From G963665495 sp963667575 (GTDB taxonomy: Bacteria; Desulfobacterota; Desulfovibrionia; Desulfovibrionales; Desulfovibrionaceae), in the NCBI GenBank assembly GCA_963667575.2, contig CAXXHY010000002.1:6870-70869 (forward strand): 64,000 nt of DNA. The letters are read 5' to 3'. Made by a program: the position numbers and the translations under genes. The notes beneath the pieces were generated by a model. That model made no database searches, was not told where the DNA came from, and was given only the letters and a program-made list of their open reading frames with translations. This document shows, in pieces, positions 1 through 8,795 of this stretch; the first letter of the stretch is position 1, and each line of letters begins with the position of its first letter.

Positions 1-708
1 AAGATCCAGCGGACGGGCGATCTGCTTCACTTCCAGGCCGTCGGGGATCTGCGATTCCATGCCTTCGGGAATTTCCGCCGCGTCCCAGACCAATACGAGT
101 TCCTTGAGCCAAAGGGGGAATTGTTGGAAAAATCCCTTCAGATCAGGTTCGCCAGGGTGCAATATGGCTGCGGCACTGACGGAAGGAGTCGGGCCGGAGA
201 ATTGCCGGTCCGGGCGCCAGGGCACGGCAGTGACGAACAACCGCTGCAGCAAACGCAGCTGGTTGCGTTTTTGCTCGTTTTCCAGCTCCGGGTTGAGCAT
301 GGCCAGCGTTTGCGGCGCGGATGGACCCGCGCAGGACAGAAGCAGCAGCAGCGCCCAGGGGGAGAGGTCCACTAGCAGTTGATACGCGCTTTGCGGAGAC
401 CACCATTGCAGATAATCCGGCGTATTGACTATGCACCTGCGGACGTGGGCGGGATCAAGTTCGCAAAGGGTAAAGCCCGTATCTGGGGGCAGAGTTTTGG
501 ACAGATCCCGAGCCAGACAGCCGGATCCCAAACCCAGCAGCAGGATATTCTCCCGCCCCGAACGTTCGAGCCGGCGCAGCACATGGTCCAGATTTTTCTG
601 ACGCGCAGCAGGGCCGGGCATACTGATCGTAGTTTTCGTGTTGTCCGCACCCAGTTGATGGGTCAGTGTCAGGCTGCTGTATATCCAGTAGGGGTGTTCG
701 GTCGGCAT
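1..708 (-). CDS. Glycosyltransferase family 2-like protein with methyltransferase-like N-terminus (partial)
   Basis: The frame is open from an ATG at 708 to the left edge, so 236 codons are visible and the C-terminus is missing; an in-frame TAG lies nine codons upstream. Residues 54-70 (ILLLGLGSGCLARDL) look like SAM-binding motif I, followed by CELDP, typical of motif II. From about residue 165 the sequence resembles the start of a GT-A fold (SVSAAAILHPGEPDLKGFF, then ELVLVWD) and ends at ARPLDL, as in family-2 glycosyltransferases. Its neighbour is another family-2 enzyme on the same strand. Likely role, by inference: modification of a surface or flagellar glycan. The ribosome-binding site is weak, so the start is not certain. 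Confidence 0.7.
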   Translation of the reverse strand, partial: MPTEHPYWIYSSLTLTHQLGADNTKTTISMPGPAARQKNLDHVLRRLERSGRENILLLGLGSGCLARDLSKTLPPDTGFTLCELDPAHVRRCIVNTPDYLQWWSPQSAYQLLVDLSPWALLLLLSCAGPSAPQTLAMLNPELENEQKRNQLRLLQRLFVTAVPWRPDRQFSGPTPSVSAAAILHPGEPDLKGFFQQFPLWLKELVLVWDAAEIPEGMESQIPDGLEVKQIARPLDL

Positions 709-833
709 GGGTGTTGGTACGGGGTCAACCTTCTATAGGGTGTTCCATAAGTTTTTAACATGACACGAAAAGTTAATCCACAGCTTTAAGAATTCCAGGC
801 GTTCGGGGCCTGAAGTGTAAAGCCCGGTGGTTT

Positions 834-2525
834 TCAACTCGTACGCTGCAATCCTTCCAGCACCGTATGCAGGAGCGGGAGTTTGCGTCTCAGGTCACTG
901 CGCAGCAGAGCCAGATTGCGGCCCGCTATCCGGTTGATGTCCTGGGGCAGGAAACAATGTTCCAGCTTGAGTTTGTTGCCGTAAATGTGTCCCAGCTTGG
1001 CACGCGAATTGGCCTGCATCAGGCTGGAATGCTGCACATGTTCCACGCGCAGCTGCCCGTGATATACGCAGGGGAAGCCTTTGAGGTAGGCCCGCATGTC
1101 GCGTTCCAGATCGTCGAACTGGCTGGGGTTGAACCGGATGTCGAACGGCCCGGCCTGTCGGATGGCGGTCTGGCGGATCAGGTGGCAGCAGCCCGTAACG
1201 GATACGCAGGGGCGCGTATAGTTGAACAGCCCCACGTCACGGGTACCGATGCAATTGTCGAATATAAAGATTTTTTCATCAAAATCCGTGAACGAGCCGC
1301 GGCACAGTTCGGGCTGCATGGGGTGGAAGTCCGCGGCCTGAAGCAGATGCGGCTTTTTGTGACCCACGATCTGGCAACCCACCGTACCGGCGTCCGGGTA
1401 GCAATCCGCCACATGCAGCAGGCGCGTTAGCCAGTCCTGAGGAAGGCGTACGTCGTCATCCAGAAATGCGACAAATTCGCTTTCACGCACTTCGGGTTGC
1501 GCCAGCAGCCAGTTGCGGGCGCCGGGTGCGCCGATATTCACCGGCAGGTCGATGATGGAAAAGCTGCTGCCGGGTACGCGTTCGGGCCAGTAGGCGGCGG
1601 CTTTCTGGATGGTCTGCAGGGTGCCGTCGCTGGAGCCGTTGTTCAGGGCGATGACCCGGGCCTTGCCGATGTCGGATTGAGCCAGGCTCTCCAGGGTCAG
1701 ACCGATTTCATTGGCCTTGTTCCACGAATAGAGCAGAATGACGGTGTCTTTTGCGCTTTCCGGGAGCGTGGCATGGGCGGGCACAGGCGGTTGATAGAGA
1801 TCATGCAGGCAGAGCAGCAGGTTGGTGTGCCAGGGGATGTTGGCCCAGAGATCCGTATAGGTCAGCAGGGCGGAGTCGTCTTCTCCGGCGAGCTTGAGGA
1901 TACGGGCGATGCGCAGCTGCCGCCACCAGCCGAAAAGCGCGGAATCCACCGCCAGAACATAGGGCATGGCCTCTTCCGGCGAAAGCGCATGCAGGGCCCA
2001 GTCCGCCCGGAAACGGGTGACTATGGGGGCCAGTCCGTGCTGGTCGTCCAGGTGGTTGAGCAGTTCGGAGGCTTCATACAGAAGCCCGGCATCCATGAGC
2101 TGCTCAAAGCCTTGCTGCAGCCAGAACAACCCCAGCTTGGGGTCGTTGATCTTTTTTATCAGCGCGGGCAGAAGTTCTTCGGGCTCTGTGGGAAGCGATT
2201 CGATTTCCAGGTCTGGATCTTCCGGAAGCAGGGCCAGTTTATCCAGCGTACGCACCATGGCCCGGACCGGCAGGTTCAGCAGGTCAAAGCGTTTGTCCGC
2301 GGCAATCAGCAGCAGCAGCAGGTTTTTGTCCAGCGGATTGTGCTGCCAGGTCCAGATGAGCGCCCCGGCTGCCAGTGGAATATATTCGGGATTGTTCTGG
2401 GTCATGGCCACGGCGTTGCGGATCAAACGGGTCTGATTGCGGTACCGCTCTACGCCGAAAATCCAGGTGGGCAGTACGGGCATGACCATGTCCACGAAGG
2501 CTTCATCCACAAAAGGTGTGTTCAC
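834..2525 (-). CDS. Family-2 glycosyltransferase with long N-terminal domain
   Basis: About 563 residues. I chose the GTG at 2525 because AGGAG lies five bases upstream; the frame extends to 2609 without a better site. The first 270 residues are helical and leucine-rich and resemble repeat scaffolds that precede transferase domains. The catalytic part follows: VILLYSWNKANEIGLTLESL, ALNNGSSDGT, the LDDD (DXD-type) metal-binding motif, and the acceptor-side block PCVSVTGCCHLIR. The protein is clearly paralogous to the divergent 2706-4361 gene, sharing the VNIGAPGARNWL and VSVTGCCHL blocks. It probably transfers a nucleotide-activated sugar to a surface structure; donor and acceptor cannot be told from sequence. 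Confidence 0.85.
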   Translation of the reverse strand: MNTPFVDEAFVDMVMPVLPTWIFGVERYRNQTRLIRNAVAMTQNNPEYIPLAAGALIWTWQHNPLDKNLLLLLIAADKRFDLLNLPVRAMVRTLDKLALLPEDPDLEIESLPTEPEELLPALIKKINDPKLGLFWLQQGFEQLMDAGLLYEASELLNHLDDQHGLAPIVTRFRADWALHALSPEEAMPYVLAVDSALFGWWRQLRIARILKLAGEDDSALLTYTDLWANIPWHTNLLLCLHDLYQPPVPAHATLPESAKDTVILLYSWNKANEIGLTLESLAQSDIGKARVIALNNGSSDGTLQTIQKAAAYWPERVPGSSFSIIDLPVNIGAPGARNWLLAQPEVRESEFVAFLDDDVRLPQDWLTRLLHVADCYPDAGTVGCQIVGHKKPHLLQAADFHPMQPELCRGSFTDFDEKIFIFDNCIGTRDVGLFNYTRPCVSVTGCCHLIRQTAIRQAGPFDIRFNPSQFDDLERDMRAYLKGFPCVYHGQLRVEHVQHSSLMQANSRAKLGHIYGNKLKLEHCFLPQDINRIAGRNLALLRSDLRRKLPLLHTVLEGLQRTS

Positions 2526-2705
2526 AGAGGCTCCTGACAGCGTTTTTGCAACGTTGGTGGTCCAAAAAATCCGCAGGGATGATCCGTTGCATGCATCCCG
2601 GGCATGCATCTTATGATTTGGATTTTTTATAAAATAGGATAACGTACCTTCGCATGTAGCCTAGTAATCTGACATCTTAATGTCAACCAAACTCTTACGC
2701 GAGCC
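2526..2705. promoter_or_regulatory. Divergent promoter region between two glycosyltransferase genes
   Basis: This AT-rich spacer separates divergent paralogues. It contains the perfect palindrome TGACAT-CTTA-ATGTCA at 2670-2685, a tandem GCATGCATC pair near 2590-2610, and a TATAAAAT-type box near 2630. The palindrome could be an operator read by both promoters, but no regulator is evident nearby. Confidence 0.35.
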
Positions 2706-4361
2706 ATGCACCAACATACCGTTTTTTCCTCACTTCCCAAGCCCTTGGCCGCTGCCCTGGCTCTCGGCAGCGTTGGCAAATCCCATCTTTTGCAACTGGC
2801 CAAGGCCGCCCTCGTTGACTCCGGTCTCGAGCTCCTCGGGCGCGAGCTGGCCCAGGCCACCTGGGAGGCGGATCTGCTCGACGGCGAGCTGGCTGAACAG
2901 CTGGAACCGCTCGTCCCGCCCCAATCGGATCCACGTATGCTGCAATGTCTGCGTGATGTCTGCAGCAACTGGCGTCGGCCGGAAAACCTCGAATATTACC
3001 AGCGGTTGCGGCAAAAAAAGGACATGGATAAGGCTTTCGCCTTTTTGTATTCCCAGCACGAAAAAGAACCGCACAATCTTTTCTGGCTGCAGCAGGCCCT
3101 GGGCATGGCTGCCTATGACGGTGCGTTTGACTGGTTGGCCAAATGGCTGGGAAAGGGCGCTTATCCGCAAGCCCTGGAAGACAAGGTCGGCGGTGATCTG
3201 GCCTTTTTTCAGGGAGACTACGCCCTTGCCGCGCAGCATTACAAATCCGCCTGGGATTCCGCCAGGCTTTACCCGGCCCTTGTCCGGCGTGCCGAGTGTC
3301 TCTACCGCCTCGGGGAAGTATCCGCCTCTGTTGCCCTGAATCAGGCCGCTCTGGAAGCACGTCCGTGGAACACCAATCTTTTGCTAACCTCCTATGATCG
3401 CACGGCCGGTCAGGCCGCGGCAACATCCGTATTGCCCGGAAGGGTGGCCGTGTTGTTGTATACGTTCAACAAGGCCGATGATCTGCAGCGTACGCTTGAT
3501 GCTTTGATGCCGCAGCTTCCCGATTATGCTTCCGTTTTTGTTCTGGATAATGGTTCGGAGGATGGTACGGCTGAGTTGCTGGATAGCTGGAACCAGCGGT
3601 TTTCGGATCAGGGATCAGACACGCGTTTCAGTTCCATCCGTTTGCCGGTGAACATCGGGGCCCCAGCCGCGCGGAACTGGCTGGTGGCCATGAAAGAAAC
3701 ACGGGCGTATGACTGGCTTGTCTTTTTGGATGACGACGCCCTGCCTCCGAACGGCTGGCTCGAACAGCTCGGACAGGCGGCTGCAGCCTGTCCGGAAGCG
3801 GCTGTCTGGGGCTGCAAGGTGGTGGATGCCAACAACCCGTTGCTCATCCAGAGCGCGGATACCCATCTGACCGATCCGCCCCCGCCGCAGGCGGATGGTT
3901 TTCTGCCCGCCTATCAGCGGGCTTTCGGGCTTTCCAAGTTGCATCTCCAGGATCTTGATTTCGGGCAGTTCGACTATCTCAGACCCTGCGTATCGGTAAC
4001 AGGCTGCTGTCATTTGTTCCGGCGCGAAACCCTGGAGCAGAGCGAAGGCTTTGATTTGCGCTTCACGCCCTCGCAATATGACGACGTGGAGCATGACCTG
4101 CGCCTGGCGCTGCAGGGCAGACAAATCGTCTACCAGGGGCATTTGCGGGTGAAACACTGCAAACGGACCGGCAGCCAGAGCAGGCAGGATCCGCAGGAAC
4201 TGGCGCGAGCGCTGGGAAATATGTACAGACTGCAAATGAAGTATGAGCCCGAACAGATTGTGGAATTGCGGCAGCAAAGCGCGGAAGTGCTCGGCAGTGA
4301 TCTCCTGACCAAGGCGGACAAACTGCGTACGAATGGAATGGATTTGCCCTTCTGGACCTGA
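2706..4361 (+). CDS. Family-2 glycosyltransferase, paralogue of the divergent gene
   Basis: 551 residues. The N-terminal half (to about 245) is a helical scaffold. The GT-A domain follows with VAVLLYTFNKADDLQRTLDA, VLDNGSEDGTAELL, VNIGAPAARNWLV, FLDDDALPP (DXD) and RPCVSVTGCCHLFRRE. Length and motifs match the gene at 834-2525, so the two probably arose by duplication and act on the same glycan. Its end overlaps the longest frame of the next gene, whose preferred start lies 34 bases downstream, so the two are probably co-transcribed. The ribosome-binding site before the ATG is weak. Specificity is unknown. Confidence 0.85.
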   Translation: MHQHTVFSSLPKPLAAALALGSVGKSHLLQLAKAALVDSGLELLGRELAQATWEADLLDGELAEQLEPLVPPQSDPRMLQCLRDVCSNWRRPENLEYYQRLRQKKDMDKAFAFLYSQHEKEPHNLFWLQQALGMAAYDGAFDWLAKWLGKGAYPQALEDKVGGDLAFFQGDYALAAQHYKSAWDSARLYPALVRRAECLYRLGEVSASVALNQAALEARPWNTNLLLTSYDRTAGQAAATSVLPGRVAVLLYTFNKADDLQRTLDALMPQLPDYASVFVLDNGSEDGTAELLDSWNQRFSDQGSDTRFSSIRLPVNIGAPAARNWLVAMKETRAYDWLVFLDDDALPPNGWLEQLGQAAAACPEAAVWGCKVVDANNPLLIQSADTHLTDPPPPQADGFLPAYQRAFGLSKLHLQDLDFGQFDYLRPCVSVTGCCHLFRRETLEQSEGFDLRFTPSQYDDVEHDLRLALQGRQIVYQGHLRVKHCKRTGSQSRQDPQELARALGNMYRLQMKYEPEQIVELRQQSAEVLGSDLLTKADKLRTNGMDLPFWT

Positions 4362-4395
4362 CCAGAACAGGAATTTTTTTAAGGGAGAAAGTTTT

Positions 4396-6219
4396 TTGGA
4401 GGCAAAAGAAGCCGTACTACAGGAACTGGGTTTGCTGGTCAGCGCTACAGCTGACGCGGAGCCCGAGGAACAGTGCCCCCGCGGCGCCAGGCACATGTTG
4501 TACAAGCATCAGCCCATCTGGTGCTGGCTGCCTCCGGATGTGGCCAATCCGTACGCGGATGCGCACAACAGCCTGCCGTTGTTCGAATACCCGGACCCGG
4601 ACGCCCGCTGGAATACCTTGCTCAGGCGCACCAAGTGTCTGGTCTTGTTCGGAGCGGCACAGACGCCCGAATTCGAGGTGCTGCTGCGTATGGGGGATGT
4701 GATCAAACTGGTATTCGAACCGGACAGAGCCCAATTCCGCCATTTTCTCGAACAGACTGATCAAAAGGCTTTGATGCAGGCCAAGATGTTCTTTTTTCAA
4801 GGAGGGCAGAAAGATTTCAATATGCCCCTGATGCACCTGCTCCCGCCCAAACTGTGCGACTTCGGATACCCGCTCTTTCTTGTTCAGGAAGGTCTGGAAC
4901 AGGCCTTCAAAGAATATTTGCGCGATTTCGTGGAACGGCTGGAGATCTGGTACTACCGCAACAAGGTCTATGCCTTCGAAGGGCAGGCCTATCGGCGATC
5001 CATCCCCATGCGCTCCATGCGCAAGGGGCTGTCTTTTGACCAGCTGCGCCATCTTTATCTGAATCTCACGGACCATATCGACGCCGGCGGCGTGGATGAT
5101 CTTCAGGACAAGCTGTCCGGACGTACGGCTATCTGCGTTGGGGCGGGGCCGGATCTGGACGCCAAGATTCCTCTGTTGCAGCAAGCCAAGGGGCGGGCGG
5201 TCATCATTGCGGTGAACAGTGCGGTCAAGACGCTGTTGAGCCACGGACTTGAGCCGGATTTTACCATCATAAACGACACATCCGTGGACGCAGCCCGTAC
5301 ATTGAAGGATCTGCCCAGGCTGGAAAAGGGTAGTATTGTGTCGCATTCGCTGGCCTGGGGCGGAGGGGAAAGCTACACGCGGCGGTATTTTTTCGGGGAT
5401 TTCATGCCCCACCTGCTTGGCCGGCGCGGCAATCTCCTGCTGCACGGCTCGGTGATCACCACAGCCTTTGCCCTGGCGGAAAAGCTCGGATGTACGCGCT
5501 GCGTATTGGTCGGGGCGCAACTGGCCTCGGACAACGAATATGGGCTTTCGTACGCCAAACAGACAAGTTACGGCCCTGAAGGGCTGAAAATGCCCACTTT
5601 GAAGCATTCCGGCTGCATGTTCCCAAAGCTCTATCCCGTACGCGGGGCCAATGGCCGGACCCTGTATACGACCATTAATTTTCGTGACGCAGGCCTGTGG
5701 TTTCTGGACAGAATACGTACCAGCAAACTCGAGGTGGTGAACACCACCGAGGACTCCATTCTGTATGGCGAAGGCATTGTCATCGACCCCGTCTATGTCT
5801 GCGATGATCCGCCCGACCTGCAGGAATTTCTGGATGATCTGCGGCCGTCACCTCGTCCCTTGTCCGCAAAAGTGCTGCGGGATTTTTTGCAAAAGGAAAT
5901 CGCCCAGTGGAAGCAGGTGGAAAAAAGCAGTGCCGCGGTTTTGGAAAAGCTTGCAGTCGACAAGGAAGACGGCGTACAGGCTGCAACCGCACTGGTTGCG
6001 GAGTATGACGCCAATGCTGTTTCGTATCTGTTGCAGCGTTTTCGAAAATTCGACAACAAACGTTTTCATGAGTTGTTCTTTGACAGCCGGGATCTGGCCG
6101 ACCGTAGCCAGGGGGCCGAATATTATTTCGACTGGATGCGGAAAATGGCCACAAGCCTGCGTAAGTTTGCCGTAAACGAGTTGTATCGATTGAATGAAAA
6201 GGCGCGGACGCGCCGCTAA
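4396..6219 (+). CDS. DUF115 / 6-hydroxymethylpterin pyrophosphokinase MptE-like protein
   Basis: About 607 residues. I prefer the TTG at 4396 because GGGAG lies eight bases upstream; an ATG at 4333 would overlap the previous gene and lacks a ribosome-binding site. The DUF115 core is at about residues 235-330: GRTAICVGAGPDLDAKIPLL, VIIAVNSAVKTLLSHGLEPD and FTIINDTSVD. Members of this family include motility accessory factors (Maf) near flagellin glycosylation genes. Placement directly after a glycosyltransferase supports a role in glycan or nonulosonate transfer to flagellin or another surface protein. That role is inferred. The C-terminus is helical. Confidence 0.8.
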   Translation: MEAKEAVLQELGLLVSATADAEPEEQCPRGARHMLYKHQPIWCWLPPDVANPYADAHNSLPLFEYPDPDARWNTLLRRTKCLVLFGAAQTPEFEVLLRMGDVIKLVFEPDRAQFRHFLEQTDQKALMQAKMFFFQGGQKDFNMPLMHLLPPKLCDFGYPLFLVQEGLEQAFKEYLRDFVERLEIWYYRNKVYAFEGQAYRRSIPMRSMRKGLSFDQLRHLYLNLTDHIDAGGVDDLQDKLSGRTAICVGAGPDLDAKIPLLQQAKGRAVIIAVNSAVKTLLSHGLEPDFTIINDTSVDAARTLKDLPRLEKGSIVSHSLAWGGGESYTRRYFFGDFMPHLLGRRGNLLLHGSVITTAFALAEKLGCTRCVLVGAQLASDNEYGLSYAKQTSYGPEGLKMPTLKHSGCMFPKLYPVRGANGRTLYTTINFRDAGLWFLDRIRTSKLEVVNTTEDSILYGEGIVIDPVYVCDDPPDLQEFLDDLRPSPRPLSAKVLRDFLQKEIAQWKQVEKSSAAVLEKLAVDKEDGVQAATALVAEYDANAVSYLLQRFRKFDNKRFHELFFDSRDLADRSQGAEYYFDWMRKMATSLRKFAVNELYRLNEKARTRR

Positions 6220-6253
6220 CACAATCCGGACTAAAACAGAGGCGGACGAGGTC

Positions 6254-6715
6254 ATGGAATATTCAGTGAAAGACAAGGCCAGGATGATGAGCAAAACCAA
6301 GTGGGGCAAGAGCCTGAGTGCCGACGATCTGGCGAATCTGGCTCCCTATCTTGAAGTGAAAAATTTCGCGCGAGGTCAGGCGATATTCGTGCAGGACGAA
6401 AAGGGCAGCAATATGGCATTCATCCTCAAGGGCAGCGTGGATGTTATCAAGGACGTAACCGATACGCGCGATACCATTGTAGTGCAGCTGGGGGCGGGTA
6501 ACAATTGTGGCGAATTTTCTTTTATCGACGACTTGCCGCGTTCGGCTTCCGTGCTGCCACGGGAGGATACGCAGGTGCTTTTGCTGGAAAAAAAGGATTT
6601 TCGCGAACTCTGCAGGGAGCACCCGGACACCGGCCTGAAATTTCTCGAACTGCTGGGAATCCATCTCAGCCGTCGCCTGCGCGCGACCACAGAGGAACTC
6701 GTGTACCGGATCTGA
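6254..6715 (+). CDS. Cyclic nucleotide-binding domain protein (stand-alone)
   Basis: 153 residues from the ATG at 6254, which has a GAGG element upstream; an in-frame ATG at 6194 lies inside the preceding gene. It is one cNMP-binding beta-barrel: FARGQAIFVQDEKGSNMAFI, then ILKGSVDVIKD and GEFSFIDDLPRSASV, the last resembling the phosphate-binding cassette (GE...L...PRSA). No helix-turn-helix or kinase domain follows, so it may act by protein contact instead of as a CRP-type regulator. It lies 34 bases after the DUF115 gene and is probably in the same transcript. Confidence 0.8.
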   Translation: MEYSVKDKARMMSKTKWGKSLSADDLANLAPYLEVKNFARGQAIFVQDEKGSNMAFILKGSVDVIKDVTDTRDTIVVQLGAGNNCGEFSFIDDLPRSASVLPREDTQVLLLEKKDFRELCREHPDTGLKFLELLGIHLSRRLRATTEELVYRI

Positions 6716-6720
6716 AGCAG

Positions 6721-7005
6721 CTATTGCTCCGTAGGCGGCGAGTCCTTGGCCAACAGCTCGACGTACGCCTGTTTCTGCCTTTTTTTCAGCCGCTTGATAC
6801 GCCATTCGGCCCGGCTTGCTTCAGACCTGTCCGCGCAGGGAGCCCAGGCAAGCACCCGTACGGGCCGCCGCGTACGCGTATAACGCGCACCGCCGGGCAA
6901 GTCGCCATTGTGTTCGGCCAGCCTGCGCTCCATGTCCGTGCAAATGCCGCAATAATAACTGCCGTCCGCACACTCGAGCAGATATACCTTCCAATCCATG
7001 TCCAC
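6721..7005 (-). CDS. GIY-YIG domain protein, UPF0213/YhbQ type
   Basis: 94 residues. Near the N-terminus are VYLLECADGSYYCGICTDME and RLAEHN, followed by GARYT and the RAEWRIKRLKK block. This is the usual layout of short YhbQ-like GIY-YIG proteins, in which the first motif reads VYLL...YCGI. Members are putative structure-specific nucleases of unsettled function. The gene converges on the cNMP-binding gene with only five bases between stops. It is the last backbone gene before tRNA-Pro. Confidence 0.85.
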   Translation of the reverse strand: MDMDWKVYLLECADGSYYCGICTDMERRLAEHNGDLPGGARYTRTRRPVRVLAWAPCADRSEASRAEWRIKRLKKRQKQAYVELLAKDSPPTEQ

Positions 7006-7199
7006 AGTTCCTTTATTACGAGGAGTCCACAGTACCTACTGACATTTTGCTGCCCCCGGTCATGACATGAGAACGCAGCAGGCCGGGCAAGCGGTGGAAA
7101 TCGCGCGAGCGCCGACCGTTAACTATTGTCCGTTCCAAGTAATAATAACGGGATCTGAGGACAAGATGATTTTTTTTAAAAAAAAGTTGCAACTTTCTC

Positions 7200-7226
7200 T
7201 TGCTTTTTATCTCAGGCTTCTATAAA
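7200..7226 (+). promoter_or_regulatory. Probable promoter of tRNA-Pro
   Basis: A TTGCTT-like -35 box at 7200-7205 and TATAAA at 7221-7226 lie 13 bases before the tRNA 5' end. The 15-base spacing is short. The rest of 7006-7239 shows no gene. Confidence 0.4.
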
Positions 7227-7239
7227 AAACTTTTCTTTA

Positions 7240-7317
7240 CGGGATGTGGCTCAGTTTGGCTAGAGCGCAGCGTTCGGGACGCTGAGGCCGAAGGTTCGAA
7301 TCCTTTCATCCCGACCA
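7240..7317 (+). tRNA. tRNA-Pro(CGG)
   Basis: The 78-base gene includes an encoded CCA at 7315-7317. The acceptor stem CGGGATG pairs with CATCCCG; the C1-G72 pair is typical of bacterial tRNA-Pro. The anticodon arm is CAGCG-TTCGGGA-CGCTG, giving anticodon CGG. The T arm is GAAGG-TTCGAAT-CCTTT. It serves as the attachment target of the integrase gene, which overlaps it on the opposite strand. Confidence 0.95.
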
Positions 7318-8420
7318 GTAAATTCAAGGGGTTGCGAGAAATCGCGGCCCCTTTTTTCGTGGTGTAGCACATCGGATTCGTCAAATGTAGCACATGCCGG
7401 ATTCAGCAGACTTGGTGCTGAGTTCACCGCCGCCCGTTTTGCCCGGTTGATGACGTGTTGGTACTTATCCAGAGTCATACTCGGATGATGTCCCAAAATA
7501 TCCGCAACGGCTTTCAGGTCAGCCCCTTGCCCTAAGGTGAAGGTGGCGAAGAAGTGGCGCAGATCATAGGGACGCATCTTACGGGTAATCCCGCATTTTT
7601 TCTTCAAAGATTTCCACGCGCTCTTGATTGCCTTGATTGGTTTTCCCTTCCAGTTGATGACCGTCATGCTCAAGTTCCGGCCATCTTCTTCAAACCATTG
7701 CAGCATGACCGGTAATAAGTCCTTCCGAATGGGAACATACCGGGCCTTGAGTCCTCCCTTCTTGGCGGACTCCACATATATTTCCTTTCTGTGAAAATCC
7801 ACGTCTGCCCAAGTGATGGGAAAAAACTCTCGAGGTCCGAGGCGAATCCCGGTAGCACATGCGAGTAGCACAAACCGCTTAACGTGCCCTTGTGCATGTT
7901 CGTATAATGCCAGTGCTTCTTCTTCGGTTGGTGGTTTAATTTCAGTAGGACGGTTCCTCAATTTTGGTACTTCGATTTCTTCCTTAATGTACTTCTTTTT
8001 GAGGGCGAACCGGATAATGGCTCTGGCAATGTCCAACCGTCGATTGATAGTTCCTGGTGCCATGCCCCGCCTTTGTTCCGCCATGATGACTTTGTCGATG
8101 TCGTCACCTGTCAACCTGTCGATACGGATTTCCGCCAGAATGGGGAACAGGGCGATGTTATAGTGGTATGTGTCCATCTTCTTAGTGGCAGCCTGCATTT
8201 CTACTCCTTTGCGTTCGTAGTATTCGCGGGCCACGTCATTGAATGTCCGGTGTTTTTTTTGTGTTGGCTCCAATTTCTCCGGACTGTGCTTTCGGTCATA
8301 TTTCCGTTGAGCCTGCCAGAGTTCCGCTTCTTCCTTGGTGTTGAATGATTGTGTTTTTTCTTTCCCTGTGTACAGCTCCCGGTATTTTACATGCCATTTT
8401 GAGCCGCGTTGCCATGCCAT
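7260..8420 (-). CDS. Tyrosine recombinase/integrase of the tRNA-Pro element
   Basis: 386 residues. An AP2-like arm-binding N-terminus (KWHVKYRELYTGKEKTQSF) is followed by a SAM-like core-binding domain and the catalytic domain. The catalytic set is visible: the first Arg in LLACATGIRLGPREF, LRHFFATFTLGQGADLKAV, the box GHHPSMTLDKYQHV with its His, and the nucleophile Tyr. The last 18 codons and the stop lie antisense inside tRNA-Pro (tail RDERIRTFGLSVPNAAL), so the C-terminus depends on the tRNA sequence. The start is one base from the stop of the excisionase-like gene, implying co-translation. Confidence 0.93.
   Translation of the reverse strand: MAWQRGSKWHVKYRELYTGKEKTQSFNTKEEAELWQAQRKYDRKHSPEKLEPTQKKHRTFNDVAREYYERKGVEMQAATKKMDTYHYNIALFPILAEIRIDRLTGDDIDKVIMAEQRRGMAPGTINRRLDIARAIIRFALKKKYIKEEIEVPKLRNRPTEIKPPTEEEALALYEHAQGHVKRFVLLACATGIRLGPREFFPITWADVDFHRKEIYVESAKKGGLKARYVPIRKDLLPVMLQWFEEDGRNLSMTVINWKGKPIKAIKSAWKSLKKKCGITRKMRPYDLRHFFATFTLGQGADLKAVADILGHHPSMTLDKYQHVINRAKRAAVNSAPSLLNPACATFDESDVLHHEKRGRDFSQPLEFTGRDERIRTFGLSVPNAAL
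7363..7395. repeat. Two TGTAGCACAT direct repeats near the tRNA-Pro attachment site
   Basis: Perfect 10-base copies at 7363-7372 and 7386-7395, 23 bases apart, lie about 50 bases inside the element from the tRNA. Position and spacing suit arm-type integrase sites. They also lie within the integrase coding region, so this is inference. Confidence 0.4.
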
Positions 8421-8681
8421 CTAATATACTTCTCCTGTTTGATCGTTAAACGCTAAGGGCTTTGCTTTTCCCTTCCTTTGCCAATTTTCAGTACGAAATT
8501 CTTCCGGGTTTTGCATGAAAGCGTCAAGGTCGCTCGCGGCATATTTTTTGGGGGAGTAGGGACCAGCCCTTCGAGGGATAGCAAATTCCTTTCGGGCCTT
8601 ACGGAACTCCTCAACCGACATAGAACAATACGCAGCAGCATCTTTTTCTTTGCTAAAATATGGTCCGTGAAAGTCTTCCAA
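8421..8681 (-). CDS. Small helix-turn-helix protein, excisionase-like
   Basis: 86 residues. The stretch SKEKDAAAYCSMSVEEFRKA followed by GPYSPKKYAASDLDAFMQ has the pattern of MerR/Xis-type winged helices: a sequence-reading helix, then a short wing ending in DLDAF. Its stop abuts the integrase ATG, the usual xis-int order, so it probably binds the attachment region and controls excision. A purely regulatory AlpA-like role is the alternative. Confidence 0.65.
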   Translation of the reverse strand: MEDFHGPYFSKEKDAAAYCSMSVEEFRKARKEFAIPRRAGPYSPKKYAASDLDAFMQNPEEFRTENWQRKGKAKPLAFNDQTGEVY

Positions 8682-8747
8682 AACTCTTACCCTTTATTAA
8701 AATGCGGTTACTGCGGTTGCCGTGGTTACCTGACTATAATAATTGGT

Positions 8748-8793
8748 AAAAAAAGGTAGCCAGAGCATTTGCTGCGCGGCTACTCTGGTTACC
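8748..8793 (-). terminator. Rho-independent terminator after the primase gene
   Basis: On the minus strand the arms GGTAACCAGAG and CTCTGGCTACC pair with one G-U, followed by seven T residues. It lies just past the end of the primase/DUF927 gene and separates it from the xis-int pair. Confidence 0.8.
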
Positions 8794-8795
8794 TT

